This document shows positions 51,366-61,504 of a stretch of 64,000 nucleotides of DNA, in pieces. The position numbers and the translations under genes are program-made. Every line of letters starts with the position of its first letter. Position 1 is the first letter of the stretch. This DNA comes from Methylomonas rhizoryzae (lineage in GTDB: Bacteria > Pseudomonadota > Gammaproteobacteria > Methylococcales > Methylomonadaceae). The notes below the pieces were generated by a model. The model had not been told where the DNA came from, did no database searches, and was given only the letters and a program-made list of their open reading frames with translations. The DNA is taken from positions 1,302,001 to 1,366,000 of the forward strand of contig NZ_CP043929.1 of the NCBI RefSeq assembly GCF_008632455.1. The letters are read 5' to 3'.

Positions 51366-53867
51366 ATGGCTGTGGACGACTTGATCGGTTTCGGGGTGTT
51401 TTGCTTGGTTGTAGGCCCTTTAATCGTCATCGCTCTGCTGTTCGTACTGTTATCGCGGCAGGCCCGTTATCAACAAGACCTCAGCCGTGCCTTGCAAAAT
51501 CTACAACACGCTGTAGCGGCGCTGAACCAGGCCGACCCGCCGCTTGGCATTGGTCAAGCGACGAGCGACAAAACTGCTCGCTCAACCGCGACGGCGTCCG
51601 ATATGGAGACGCTAGCGGCCTCGGAAGTTGCCACGGTTACGGTTGACGCGCTGCCCGAGCCTGAACGGCAAACCGAAGCCGAACCGGAAAAACAAGCAAG
51701 CGTGGACGCCTGGGACTCGGTCGGCGAGCCCGCTCCGCCCAGCGATTTCGAATTGGCCGCCAAACGGATTCTGCAGGAAGTTTGGAACTGGATCGTGGTC
51801 GGCGAAGGCCACAGGCCGGCAGGCGTGTCCATGGAATATGCCATCGCCAGCAATTGGTTACTGCGGATAGGCGTGTTGATTCTGGTAACCGGTATCGGTT
51901 TTTTCTTGAAGTATTCAATCGATAACGGCTTGCTGGGCGAACAAGCTCGAGTCGCCTTGTCGGTGTTGACCGGCGTGGGCATGATAGTGGCCGGGGTTAG
52001 AGTTCTGGGCGGCCAATACCATTTGTTCGCCTTGGGCCTATTGGGCGGCGGGATTGCCGTATTGTATTTTGCGGTGTTTGCCGCTTACGCGTTTTATCAC
52101 TTGTTGCCCGTCTATCCGACATTCGCGCTGATGATAGCGGTAACCGGCTGCGCCGCGACCTTGGCGGTGCGGTTGGATGCGATGTTGGTCGCCGTATTCG
52201 CCATCCTCGGCGGCTACGCTACCCCTATTTTGCTGTCTACCGGCCAAGTCAATTTCATCGGCCTCTATAGCTATATGCTGTTGTTAGGCTGCGGCATTTT
52301 GGCCATCAATGCTTACAAGCATTGGCATTTGCTGAATTTCCTCAGTTTCGTTTGCCACTATTTGCTGTTTTTCGGCAGCTTGCAGGCTTATCAATCCGGC
52401 TATTTTTGGCAGGTTTTTCCGTTCCTGCTCGGATTTTTCGCGCTGTATTCGACCATGGTGATTTTGTTCTGCCTGGTCAACCGCAGCCCGTCCAGCCTGT
52501 TGGATCTATTGGCGTTGCTGTTAAATGCCGCGATATTTTTCGCGACGGCGGCGGGCTTGATTAGCCGGGATTTTCCGCAGATTTGGTTGGCGTTGCTAAG
52601 CGCAACGCTGGCCGGATTTTACCTGGCCCACGCTTACTATTGTTTGGTGCGGCGTATCGCAGACAAAGCCCTGTTACTCAGTTTTATCGGCTTGGCGGCC
52701 TTCTTTCTGACCGTAACCTTGCCTTTGCTATTGTCCGCACAATGGCTGACCGCCTGTTGGGCGCTGCAAGCGGCGCTGATGCTGTGGTTGTCCGGAAAAC
52801 TGCGTAGCGCCTTTTTACAACAGCTGGCTTATGCCGTGTATGCGCTGGTCGTGCTTCGCTATTGTTTCCTCGATTTGCCGGCGCAATACGCCCAGGCTTT
52901 CGATCGCCAACAATCGCTGGCTGGCTTCGTTTGGGGCTTGCTGCAACGGGCGATCAGTTTGGGCATTCCGATTGCCGCGTTGGCTGTCGCCTATCGTCTG
53001 ACCGAACGGCCGGCACAAGCCGGCGACATGGCCTGTCCGCCGAATACCGACGTGGCGATGTATCTGCAGCGGAACGGCTTGATGCGGGCGATTGTCGTGC
53101 TGGGGTGCGGCATTGTGTTTGTGGCGTTGCAATTGGAATTACACCGCAGCTTCGGGTATTTGTATCCGCCGCTGCAATTGCCGATGCTGACCTTGGTTTG
53201 GTTAGCAGCGGCTTGGCTGTTGTTGCTGTTTTACCAGCGTAGCGCTTTTGCCGGTTTGTTGACGGTACTGGCTTGGTTGCTGGGCGGATTGGCGTTGAAA
53301 TTGCTGTTTGTCGATTTGCCTTCCTGGCAGTTGACCTTGGCGCCGATCGCGGTCGGCGACGGGGTTTGGACCTTACGCTACGCCGGGGCGTATTCGTTTC
53401 AACTGTTCTTGATGCGTTTGCTGGATTTTACCGCCGTTATCGCTTTTCTGGGTTTGGCCTGCAAACGTTTGCAGGGCGCCGCGGAACAAGGCGAACTACG
53501 CAAGTGGTTGGCCTGGAGCGCGTTGCTGTTGCTGTTCGTCAGCAGCAGTTTGGAAGTCAATTCCCTGTTGTATCACTTCGTGCCGGGACTGCGTTCCGGC
53601 GGGGTATCGATACTATGGTCCGCCTTCGCACTGGCCTCGGTGTTTAGCGGCATCAAGCTCAGGGTGGCCGCGTTGCGTTGGACCGGGCTGGCCTTGTTCG
53701 CCTTGGTGGCCTGGAAAGTATTTTTTATCGATCTGGCCAGACTCGAACAACTGTATAGAATCGTCGCGTTCATTCTGTTGGGTTTGCTGGCTTTGGGCGG
53801 CGCCTTTTTCTATATGCGCTATCAGCAAAGTTTTACCGGGCATCGGGACGAAGGGCGTCAGCAATGA
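51366..53867 (+). CDS. DUF2339 polytopic membrane protein
   Basis: The protein has 833 residues from the ATG at 51366; ATG at 51360 and GTG at 51372 (better spaced from agga) are alternatives. An N-terminal span and coiled region (about 10-50) precede an acidic linker. More than 20 hydrophobic segments then fill the rest, which is the DUF2339 pattern (Y-A-I-A-S-N-W-L-L-R-I-G-V). No biochemical function is established for the family. Its stop overlaps the start of the DUF3999 gene by 4 bases, and the two families are recurrent neighbours. Confidence 0.83.
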   Translation: MAVDDLIGFGVFCLVVGPLIVIALLFVLLSRQARYQQDLSRALQNLQHAVAALNQADPPLGIGQATSDKTARSTATASDMETLAASEVATVTVDALPEPERQTEAEPEKQASVDAWDSVGEPAPPSDFELAAKRILQEVWNWIVVGEGHRPAGVSMEYAIASNWLLRIGVLILVTGIGFFLKYSIDNGLLGEQARVALSVLTGVGMIVAGVRVLGGQYHLFALGLLGGGIAVLYFAVFAAYAFYHLLPVYPTFALMIAVTGCAATLAVRLDAMLVAVFAILGGYATPILLSTGQVNFIGLYSYMLLLGCGILAINAYKHWHLLNFLSFVCHYLLFFGSLQAYQSGYFWQVFPFLLGFFALYSTMVILFCLVNRSPSSLLDLLALLLNAAIFFATAAGLISRDFPQIWLALLSATLAGFYLAHAYYCLVRRIADKALLLSFIGLAAFFLTVTLPLLLSAQWLTACWALQAALMLWLSGKLRSAFLQQLAYAVYALVVLRYCFLDLPAQYAQAFDRQQSLAGFVWGLLQRAISLGIPIAALAVAYRLTERPAQAGDMACPPNTDVAMYLQRNGLMRAIVVLGCGIVFVALQLELHRSFGYLYPPLQLPMLTLVWLAAAWLLLLFYQRSAFAGLLTVLAWLLGGLALKLLFVDLPSWQLTLAPIAVGDGVWTLRYAGAYSFQLFLMRLLDFTAVIAFLGLACKRLQGAAEQGELRKWLAWSALLLLFVSSSLEVNSLLYHFVPGLRSGGVSILWSAFALASVFSGIKLRVAALRWTGLALFALVAWKVFFIDLARLEQLYRIVAFILLGLLALGGAFFYMRYQQSFTGHRDEGRQQ

Positions 53868-55219
53868 AATTTCAGTGGCTATGGTGGGTATTGATGGGAT
53901 GGATGCAGCTTGCCGACGCCGGCGGGCAGCGCTTTAGCCGCGAGGTCGTCGTCCCGCCGGGCCAAAAGCAAGCCCTGATGGCTGTGCCCCTGGACCCGGC
54001 GGTGTATAAAGCCAGTGCCGACGACTTTCGCGACTTGGTGTTGCTCGATGAGCAAAATGCAGAGACGCCGTTTGCCTTGCAAAAAATCGCCAGCCATAAA
54101 ACCCAAACCCAACGCTATGCGCTGGAAAGCGGGCCGCCGAGTTTACAGACCGATGCCGCCGGCGGCATTGCCGTGACGGTGGAATTAAAAACCGAGAACC
54201 TTTTCGCCGACGGTTTGACCCTGAAAACCGCGCAGCACGATTTCGAATACGCCATACGGGTGGAAGGCTCGGACGACGGCCGGCAATGGCAGCCTTTGCT
54301 GGCCGATGCCAGGATTTTCGATTACGCGCGCTACATGGCTGTCGCCAAGCGCGACGTTGCATTGCCGGCCAACCGCTATAAGTTTCTGCGCATAGGGGTA
54401 GATAGGGCCAGCCAAGCCCGGACGGCCGCGCTGAGCGAATTAACCCGCACCTTGCGCGGGGACCAAGAATTGCAACGCGACGAAAAAGTCAGCCTGATCG
54501 AACACGCTTTGCATATCGACGGGGTGGAATTGTGGCGCGAGCAAACGGTAAGCGTGCCGGATCAATTGCAAACTTTCGACTATCAGAGCGACGCGATCAC
54601 TATCCGGCACGACGCCGACAACAAATTGACCTTGGTGGACGTGGTCAGCGGTCGGCAACCTTTGGCCGGCTTGGAGCCGGCGATCTCGACGCCGAATTTC
54701 AGCCGTAGCGCCCGAGTGCTGGTAAACGTGCCGCAAGGGGTGGACGCCGGGTTCCGGGAAATCGCCAGCGGCCGCTTGGAAGCCATCCGTTTTCAGGACA
54801 TCGAGCAAGTCAATACGCATTTGGCTTTTGCCGAACAGCGCCGCAGCGTTTATCGCATCGTCATCGAAGACCGGGATAACCCGCCTTTGCAGATAGCCGG
54901 GGTAACCGGGACCGGGCCGGGCTATCAGCTGGTGTTCATCTATCAGCCGGACAAACGCTATCGTTTGCTGTACGGCGCCAAATTAGAGGCCGCGCCGCGT
55001 TACGACATAGAGCCGATAGTGCAGCTGCAGCGCCAAGGTTACCGGGCCGAGCCGGCCGGTTTGGGGGCGGAAACCGAAATCAGAGCGGCCGATACCGGTT
55101 TGGATATGGTTGGCTTGTTGAATAGCAATGGGTTTCTAGGCCTGGTGATTGTGCTGATGGTCTTGGTGTTGGGCTGGAGTTTGTACCAAGTCGGCAAGCG
55201 CACTAACGAGATGCCTTAG
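53864..55219 (+). CDS. DUF3999 exported membrane-anchored protein
   Basis: The protein has 451 residues with a signal peptide (W-L-W-W-V-L-M-G-W-M-Q-L-A-D-A). A large periplasmic region of mixed beta sequence follows, and then one C-terminal span (G-F-L-G-L-V-I-V-L-M-V-L-V-L-G-W). The length and the N-terminal R-E-V-V-V-P-P segment fit DUF3999. The ATG overlaps the DUF2339 stop, so the two products are made together and probably form one complex in the inner membrane. The role is unknown. Confidence 0.8.
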   Translation: MKFQWLWWVLMGWMQLADAGGQRFSREVVVPPGQKQALMAVPLDPAVYKASADDFRDLVLLDEQNAETPFALQKIASHKTQTQRYALESGPPSLQTDAAGGIAVTVELKTENLFADGLTLKTAQHDFEYAIRVEGSDDGRQWQPLLADARIFDYARYMAVAKRDVALPANRYKFLRIGVDRASQARTAALSELTRTLRGDQELQRDEKVSLIEHALHIDGVELWREQTVSVPDQLQTFDYQSDAITIRHDADNKLTLVDVVSGRQPLAGLEPAISTPNFSRSARVLVNVPQGVDAGFREIASGRLEAIRFQDIEQVNTHLAFAEQRRSVYRIVIEDRDNPPLQIAGVTGTGPGYQLVFIYQPDKRYRLLYGAKLEAAPRYDIEPIVQLQRQGYRAEPAGLGAETEIRAADTGLDMVGLLNSNGFLGLVIVLMVLVLGWSLYQVGKRTNEMP

Positions 55220-55233
55220 CAGTGTCGGCCTTG

Positions 55234-56148
55234 TCACTGCGCTTTACCGCCGTGGGTCCCGGCCGCTTTCTTCGCGGCTTTTGCGGCGCGCATGGCCGCC
55301 AATTCCTGTAATTCGCTTGCCAGCATGTCCGGCGTTTCCAGGCTGATTTGGCCGAGTGTGCCGGCTCTCAGTTCGGTCAGAAACAGTTTCGCCGCCTTGT
55401 CCAGCTCCACCACGCCGCCGGCGCGCAGGCAGCCGCGCTTTTTGCCGATGAGCGCCAGCGCCTGCATCGCGTCTGCCGGTAACGCATCCAGCCGGTATCG
55501 GGCTATCAGCAGATCCGGGTAGGCGCGCAACAGATAGTCCAGCCCGAATATGGCGATGTCTTCATGCTGAAACGCCGTATCTTTAATGGCGCCGGTCACC
55601 GCCAAGCGGTAACCGCTGTAACGGTTTTCCAGGTTGGGCCACAGCACGCCCGGCGTGTCCGACAACACGATGTTGTTCTTCAGCTGGATGCGTTGTTGTT
55701 GCTTAGTAACGGCCGGTTCGTTGCCGGTTTTGGCGATTGCGCGTCCGGCCAGGCTATTGATGATGGTGGATTTGCCGACGTTGGGAATGCCCATGATCAT
55801 GCTGCGCACCACTTTGCCGGCGGCGGTTTTTTCCGGCAGCATTTTGCTGCACAAGTCCAGAATCTGTTTGACTTTATCGGCCTGCTGGCCGGATAGGGCC
55901 AGGGTCTTGACCGCCATTTCCTTTTCCATGAAGGCTTGCCATTGCCGGGTGACGGCGGCATCGGCCAAGTCGGCTTTGTTCAATACGCGTATGGTCGGCT
56001 TGTCGCCGCGCAGTTGGTCCAGCATCGGGTTTTGACTGCTGTAGGGGATGCGGGCGTCCAATACTTCGATCAGCAAATCGATGTCCGGTAGGGTTTGTTT
56101 GATTTCCTTGCTGGCCTTGTGCATGTGACCGGGATACCACTGAATCAT
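55234..56148 (-). CDS. YlqF/RbgA-type ribosome assembly GTPase
   Basis: The protein has 304 residues from the ATG at 56148, which gives the family start M-I-Q-W-Y-P-G-H-M. A frame to 56214 adds an unlikely leader. The GTPase motifs are circularly permuted: N-K-A-D (G4) precedes G-I-P-N-V-G-K-S-T-I-I-N (G1), and D-T-P-G-V (G3) follows. This order marks the YlqF/RbgA family, which helps mature the large ribosomal subunit. It is convergent with the DUF3999 gene (14 bases between stops) and divergent from the next gene. Confidence 0.92.
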   Translation of the reverse strand: MIQWYPGHMHKASKEIKQTLPDIDLLIEVLDARIPYSSQNPMLDQLRGDKPTIRVLNKADLADAAVTRQWQAFMEKEMAVKTLALSGQQADKVKQILDLCSKMLPEKTAAGKVVRSMIMGIPNVGKSTIINSLAGRAIAKTGNEPAVTKQQQRIQLKNNIVLSDTPGVLWPNLENRYSGYRLAVTGAIKDTAFQHEDIAIFGLDYLLRAYPDLLIARYRLDALPADAMQALALIGKKRGCLRAGGVVELDKAAKLFLTELRAGTLGQISLETPDMLASELQELAAMRAAKAAKKAAGTHGGKAQ

Positions 56149-56320
56149 TGTGTTTCTCGCAAGCGGGTCGTGATTGCGCCATTTTACCGGGAATGCGTTG
56201 GTCTCTTGCGCCACTCCGGTGCAAAAACTCCGGGCTTATCGGAAAATCGTAGGTTTGCCGGCGTTGCGGCATAATTACTGCTTGAATTTCAACTCTTCTA
56301 TCGGAAATTGGAAATCCCTG

Positions 56321-57289
56321 ATGCTGCAAATGAGCCCCATCGTCGTTATCGAGTTGTACGAGGAACATCGCCTGGCCATTCAACGGTTATTGTTGTCGAT
56401 CTTGACGTGTTTCGCCGATGAACGATTATTCGAACAAACGCCGGAGCAACTGCGAGAAACGCTGAATTCCCTGTGCGAATACTATCCGTGCGTGAGCTTG
56501 TTGTATTTGCTGGACCCGGACGGGGTGCAAATCAACGGCAACATTGCCGGACACAACTACCCGCAGCACGCCGGCTTGGGCATGGGGGCGGACCGCAGTC
56601 AGCGGCCTTATTTTGCCGCCGTGCAAAAAAGCCGGACGGCCGTAATCACCGAGCCTTATTTGTCCAGCATCAAGAACGAACTGTGCGTGTCGGTTTGTGG
56701 TCCGGTTTGCAACAAAGACGGTGCCGTGCGCGGCTATGTCGTCTTGGACATCGATCTGCCTGCGATGCTGAGTTTTCTGACCGGCGAGCGCAAAAGGCGC
56801 CACTTCGAGCCGGGTTTTAAGCTGATCTATACCTTGATAGTCCTGGGTTTGTTCACCGTGTCGCTGATCTTGTTGTTTGCGGCGGGACAAGAATGTATTG
56901 AGGTGTTGCAAACCGCGGCTCTCAAACAAGAAGCCAAGCTGATTCCGTTCAGCGTGGTGATTTACTTGACCTTGGCCTTGGCCATCTTCGATTTGGGCAA
57001 AACCACCTTCGAAGAAGAAGTCTTGCTGTACAAGGACATCATGAAACACAGCTCCACGCGGCGGACCATTACCCGTTTTATCGGGGCCATCATCATCGCC
57101 TTGTCGATCGAAGCCCTGTTGATGATTTTCAAAGCGGCGCTACAAGGTAGTGCCGGTCAATATATCGTCGAGGCGGTCTGGGTGGTATTGGCAGCGGCTT
57201 TGTTGCTATTGAGCTTGGGCGTCTACGTGTTCTTAGGCGCCAAGGCGGAAGTGATGCTGATCAATCAGAAGCAGCGTAAGCGTCAATAA
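56321..57289 (+). CDS. Membrane PDC-sensor protein without output domain
   Basis: The protein has 322 residues from the ATG at 56321; the frame is open to 56174 but that part overlaps the GTPase gene start. Residues about 40-170 form a PDC/Cache-like sensor (S-L-L-Y-L-L-D-P-D-G-V-Q-I, G-A-D-R-S-Q-R-P-Y-F, V-R-G-Y-V-V-L-D-I-D). About four or five membrane segments follow (about 180-310). No kinase, GGDEF, chemotaxis or DNA-binding domain is present. No span precedes the sensor, so its side of the membrane is uncertain. It resembles sensor parts of signalling proteins and may act through a partner. The weak site ggaaat precedes the ATG. Confidence 0.72.
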   Translation: MLQMSPIVVIELYEEHRLAIQRLLLSILTCFADERLFEQTPEQLRETLNSLCEYYPCVSLLYLLDPDGVQINGNIAGHNYPQHAGLGMGADRSQRPYFAAVQKSRTAVITEPYLSSIKNELCVSVCGPVCNKDGAVRGYVVLDIDLPAMLSFLTGERKRRHFEPGFKLIYTLIVLGLFTVSLILLFAAGQECIEVLQTAALKQEAKLIPFSVVIYLTLALAIFDLGKTTFEEEVLLYKDIMKHSSTRRTITRFIGAIIIALSIEALLMIFKAALQGSAGQYIVEAVWVVLAAALLLLSLGVYVFLGAKAEVMLINQKQRKRQ

Positions 57290-57337
57290 GGTAAATCGCG
57301 TTATACTTGAAGCGTTTGCTTTCATCGTTCAGGGTTC

Positions 57338-57877
57338 ATGCAGTCGTCATTCTGCCGTTGGTTCGGATTAGCCTCGCTGGTTTTGCTGCTGTTGTCCGGT
57401 TGTTCCGGTACCGACAAAAAGCCGCCTGTTTCCGATTATCAGCCTAGCGGTCCGGGCAATACTCAGGCCGCCCGCGATGCTTTGCAGTTGCAAGGCCGTC
57501 CCTACGTTTACGGCGGTCAATCGCCGGAGGTAGGTTTCGATTGCAGCGGTTTGGTCGCTTACGTTTATCGGCGGCAGGGGTTGAAACTGCCGCGCACCAC
57601 CGAATCCTTGGCCTACTTTCTGCCTGCCGTCCCCCCCGATCAGCGCTTGCCCGGAGACTTGCTGTTTTTCAATACCGGTAAACCGTTTTCCCACGTCGGT
57701 ATTTATGTCGGCGGCGACAACTTCGTGCATGCGCCCAGCGAACGTACCGGCCGGGTCATGCTTTCCAACCTGCATCAGCCTTATTGGCGGGAGAGGTTCA
57801 TCGGCGTTCGCCGCCCCGGCGCGACGCAACCATTGTCGTTGAATAGTCGGCAGGCGGACGTTTGTCTGCTGAATTGA
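57338..57877 (+). CDS. NlpC/P60-family cell-wall peptidase lipoprotein
   Basis: The protein has 179 residues with a lipoprotein signal ending L-L-S-G-C. The NlpC/P60 catalytic core is F-D-C-S-G-L-V-A-Y-V-Y (Cys), H-V-G-I-Y-V-G-G (His) and later F-V-H-A-P-S. It is a predicted outer-membrane-anchored peptidase cutting peptidoglycan peptides, similar in size to Spr/MepS. It lies 48 bases after the PDC gene on the same strand. Confidence 0.92.
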   Translation: MQSSFCRWFGLASLVLLLLSGCSGTDKKPPVSDYQPSGPGNTQAARDALQLQGRPYVYGGQSPEVGFDCSGLVAYVYRRQGLKLPRTTESLAYFLPAVPPDQRLPGDLLFFNTGKPFSHVGIYVGGDNFVHAPSERTGRVMLSNLHQPYWRERFIGVRRPGATQPLSLNSRQADVCLLN

Positions 57878-58023
57878 TTTGCCGTCTGAGCCGTTGGATG
57901 AAGCGTTGTCGCCTAACGCCCGGCCGATTGCAATGCGTTCAATTGCAGGCGTGCCGGCGTTGGGCTAAGCGCCGGCTGTTTTGCGCTGTTTGACGGTCCG
58001 CCCTTAGCCGTCGAATCGAGCCG

Positions 58024-61000
58024 ATGCGTTCCATGCTTGCAAAACGAACCACCGTGCTAACCAGTCCTCAAAAAAAAGCCTTACCCCAAGCCCCTTCGTT
58101 CACCCAAACCTTGGTCGTCAATGTGGTGGCGGTAGTAGCGGTGTTAGGTTTGGGGCTGTTGCTCGCCATGATGTTTCAGGGGGCGGCCGGAACCGAGCAG
58201 GCGAGCCGGCGGGAGCTGGAAGAAACCCTGGATCGAGCGACCGAGCGATTGCGAATTTTGGTGCGCGCCGCGGAAATGACCGCGGAATCGGCCGAACGTG
58301 CCGCTCGTTATCCGGAGCTGACGGCTTCATCCATGCGTGCCATGCTGGAGCATTCGTTGGCCGCGTTCGAACAACGTCCGGAACTGAGCTACCTGGGGGC
58401 GGTTTTGCCCGCTAACGGAGAATACGGCACATTGCAGCGTATCGAAAGCGGCGACTTGCTGCTTTGGTGGTTTCCGAGCCGTGACAGCGGCCGGCTCACT
58501 CAAGTTTATCGCTTGGCCGCGCGCGGCTTCGAGCTGAGCGAGCAGCTAGCCACGCATGATTACGATCCGCGCAATCAACCGTTTTACCAAGCGGCATTGA
58601 ATAGTCCTAGTGGAGAAACCTGGCTGCCGGCGTATCGGTGGATTATCCATGCCGGCAGCTTGGAGCCCCTGTGGGGCATCACCTATGCAAAAGCGCTGCG
58701 CGATCCTGCCGGCAAGTTGATTTGCGTCTTGGATGCGGATTTGGACTTGCCGGCACTCAACCGGTTTTTATCGCCTTTATCGGCGGAATACCGGTCGCAT
58801 TTTCAAATCGTGGAATTGGGGGAGACGCCGCGTTTGATAGGCGGGAAACACGTCGGGCGCACACCACTGCCCGTGCCGCCGGAGCTGGCGCCGCTGTTGG
58901 CGTTTTCCGGCGAGGTGTTTGTGGACAGAATGCAGATAGAGGCGGAAACGCGTTGGGTTGCAGCCAGGCGGCTGGCGCTCAAGGGCGGCTCTTCTTGGCT
59001 GGTGGTGGCATCGCGGCAAATCCCGTTTATCGAAAGTGCGATGCGCCGACAGCTGTATCAGGTGGCGGCGATAGGCGTGGTCATGGTAGTCGGTTTGGTG
59101 ATGGTGTCGATTCGCATCACCCGCCGCTTCGGCAAGCCGCTTGCGGAACTGGAACTGCGCGTTGCGGGGATAGGCAGACGAGAGTTGCAGGCGCCCGTCG
59201 CGGCGGCTACCTTTTCCGCCAACGATTTTCGGGAAACCCAGCTTCTCGGCGAAGCCTTGGACCGGATGGCGCTGGCGGTCAGCCAATTGCTTGAAGCGCA
59301 AGAACAGGCCGCAACCTCCCTGGCACTGAAAGGCGCCGTCTTCGACTCGACCAATACCGCGATTATCAGTGTCGATTCGGAGTTAGCCATCGTCGAATGG
59401 AACGCCGCCGCGGAGCGTTTGTTCGGCCGGGCGCGCAACGGCGTGTTAGGCCGTTCGGTTACCGAAATCGTCATGGCCCCCGAGGGGACGGCCGATTGGC
59501 CGGCCATTTTGGCGAGCGACGGCAGTGCGGCGTTTCGTTTTGTCGGCGTATCGGGAGCGTTCGACGCCGAGCTGCGCTTGTTGGCCTTCAAGCAAGACGG
59601 CCGGGAAATTTGCACGCTGTTTTTGAACGACGTGTCGGAGCGCAAGCGCGCCAACGCAGCCTTACAAGAAAGCTTAAACCGCTTTCACGCGGCGGCCCGT
59701 GCCACCGGCGACGTCATCTGGGATTGGGATCTGCTCGCAAACCGGATATGGTGGAACGAGAATTTTCAACTGCTGTTCGGCTATAGCGCCGAAGAGATTG
59801 GATGCGACATCGAATTCTGGACGACTCGTATACACCCGGAAGACCGCGAGCGGGTAGTCGAACATATCTACGCGGTACTCGCCGCGGACGAGGAAAATTG
59901 GCTGGAGGAATACCGCTTTCAGCGTAAAGACGGCAGTTGGGCGGATGTGTACGATAGAGGCCACGTATTGCGTGACGCTGGCGGGCGCGGTATCCGCATG
60001 ATAGGCGCCATCCAGGATATTACCGAGCGTAAGCGTGCGGAACAACGCATTCATTATCTGGCGACCCACGATGGTCTGACCGGACTGCCGAACCGGGAAT
60101 TGCTGCAAGACCGCATGGCTCAATCCGTCGCCCAGGCGCGCCGATCCGGACAGCAGTTGGCCTTGTTGTACATCGACTTGGATAGGTTCAAAGTGGTTAA
60201 CGACGGTTACGGGCATCCTTTCGGCGATGCGGTGTTGCAGGCCGTAGCCGCAAGGCTGAGTTCGCTGGTGCGGGAGGGCGATACGGTTTCCCGCCAGGGC
60301 GGCGACGAATTTCTGGTTTTGTTGGCGAATATAGGCAGTGCCGGCGACGCTTACCGGGTTGCGCAAAAGATCGTGCGCAGCCTGGATTGCCCGCTCGATT
60401 TGCAAAGTCGGCAGATCCATCTGTCGGCCAGCATAGGCGTCAGCGTCTTTCCCGAAGATGGCGAAACCGCCGAGCAATTGATTGACAACGCCGATGTGGC
60501 CATGTATCGCGCCAAGGAATTAGGCCGAAACACCTGTAAAATCTTTACCCGGGAAATGAGCGAGGAAACCTTGCGCAGGGTGGATTTGGAAACCCGGCTG
60601 CGTGGCGCGCAAGCGGCCGGCCAACTGCAGTTGTTCTACCAGCCCAAGGTGTGTTTGCAATCAGGGCGGATTACCGGCTGCGAGGCTTTGCTGCGTTGGC
60701 GGCATCCCGAGCTAGGCATGGTTTCGCCGTCCGATTTCATTCCGATAGCCGAAGACTCCGGTTTGATCGTGCCTATCGGCGATTGGGTGCTCAGGCAGGC
60801 GTGCTCGCAAGTCAAGACCTGGACCGAAGCCGGCTTGCCGCCGGTGTGCGTAGCGGTGAACGTGTCCACTCGGCAATTTCTGCAGCAAGATGTCGTTGCT
60901 TGGGTGTTGCGGACACTGGCGGAAACCGGCTTGCCGCCGGCTCAGCTGGAATTGGAGCTGACCGAAAGCCTGGTTGCCCAAGACGTTAATAAAGTGATAG

Positions 61001-61359
61001 AGAGTTTCAGCCGGCTGCGGGCGGCCGGGGTGAAATTGTCCATAGACGATTTCGGTACCGGTTACTCCAGTCTCGGTTATCTGAAACGGCTGCGGGCCCA
61101 CACCCTGAAAATAGACCAGTCTTTCGTGCGTGACATGCTGACCGATCCGGAAGACGCCACCATTGTTTTGGCCGTCATCGCGTTGGCGCATAATCTGGAA
61201 TACAAGGTTATCGCCGAGGGCGTGGAAACCGAACAACATTGCCGGTTTTTGCGGCAAAACGGTTGCGACGAGATCCAAGGATATGTGTTCAGCAAGCCCG
61301 TACCGGCCGAGGCATTTGCGGCGCTGCTCGGCAACGGTGCTTGCTTGAGTCAAGACTAG
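58024..61359 (+). CDS. Cache-PAS-PAS-GGDEF-EAL cyclic-di-GMP protein
   Basis: The protein has 1111 residues. A span near 27-50 precedes a periplasmic dCache-like sensor at about 60-340, followed by a second span near 347-367 and a HAMP-like linker. Two PAS domains follow (second at about 560-680, ending R-G-I-R-M-I-G-A-I-Q-D-I-T-E). GGDEF lies near 760 (Q-G-G-D-E-F-L-V-L) and EAL near 887 (C-E-A-L-L-R-W), with D-D-F-G-T-G-Y-S-S-L-G-Y. Both enzymatic motifs look intact, unlike the tad-linked protein. It stands alone. Confidence 0.92.
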   Translation: MRSMLAKRTTVLTSPQKKALPQAPSFTQTLVVNVVAVVAVLGLGLLLAMMFQGAAGTEQASRRELEETLDRATERLRILVRAAEMTAESAERAARYPELTASSMRAMLEHSLAAFEQRPELSYLGAVLPANGEYGTLQRIESGDLLLWWFPSRDSGRLTQVYRLAARGFELSEQLATHDYDPRNQPFYQAALNSPSGETWLPAYRWIIHAGSLEPLWGITYAKALRDPAGKLICVLDADLDLPALNRFLSPLSAEYRSHFQIVELGETPRLIGGKHVGRTPLPVPPELAPLLAFSGEVFVDRMQIEAETRWVAARRLALKGGSSWLVVASRQIPFIESAMRRQLYQVAAIGVVMVVGLVMVSIRITRRFGKPLAELELRVAGIGRRELQAPVAAATFSANDFRETQLLGEALDRMALAVSQLLEAQEQAATSLALKGAVFDSTNTAIISVDSELAIVEWNAAAERLFGRARNGVLGRSVTEIVMAPEGTADWPAILASDGSAAFRFVGVSGAFDAELRLLAFKQDGREICTLFLNDVSERKRANAALQESLNRFHAAARATGDVIWDWDLLANRIWWNENFQLLFGYSAEEIGCDIEFWTTRIHPEDRERVVEHIYAVLAADEENWLEEYRFQRKDGSWADVYDRGHVLRDAGGRGIRMIGAIQDITERKRAEQRIHYLATHDGLTGLPNRELLQDRMAQSVAQARRSGQQLALLYIDLDRFKVVNDGYGHPFGDAVLQAVAARLSSLVREGDTVSRQGGDEFLVLLANIGSAGDAYRVAQKIVRSLDCPLDLQSRQIHLSASIGVSVFPEDGETAEQLIDNADVAMYRAKELGRNTCKIFTREMSEETLRRVDLETRLRGAQAAGQLQLFYQPKVCLQSGRITGCEALLRWRHPELGMVSPSDFIPIAEDSGLIVPIGDWVLRQACSQVKTWTEAGLPPVCVAVNVSTRQFLQQDVVAWVLRTLAETGLPPAQLELELTESLVAQDVNKVIESFSRLRAAGVKLSIDDFGTGYSSLGYLKRLRAHTLKIDQSFVRDMLTDPEDATIVLAVIALAHNLEYKVIAEGVETEQHCRFLRQNGCDEIQGYVFSKPVPAEAFAALLGNGACLSQD

Positions 61360-61504
61360 ATTAGGGCGGTCTCGAACGGAAGGGACGCTAATCGTGCCTG
61401 CCCCCTGCCGTTGGCTGGGCGGAACCGCAGCCGCACGCCGGTTCGATTCCATCCTGCTTAGGGGGCTAGCGATGCGGTCGGCGCTCGCAGATACCCGGTC
61501 CCGC

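Noticed and set aside
60712..61452. 246-codon minus-strand frame
   Set aside because: It is antisense to the EAL domain of the large c-di-GMP protein.
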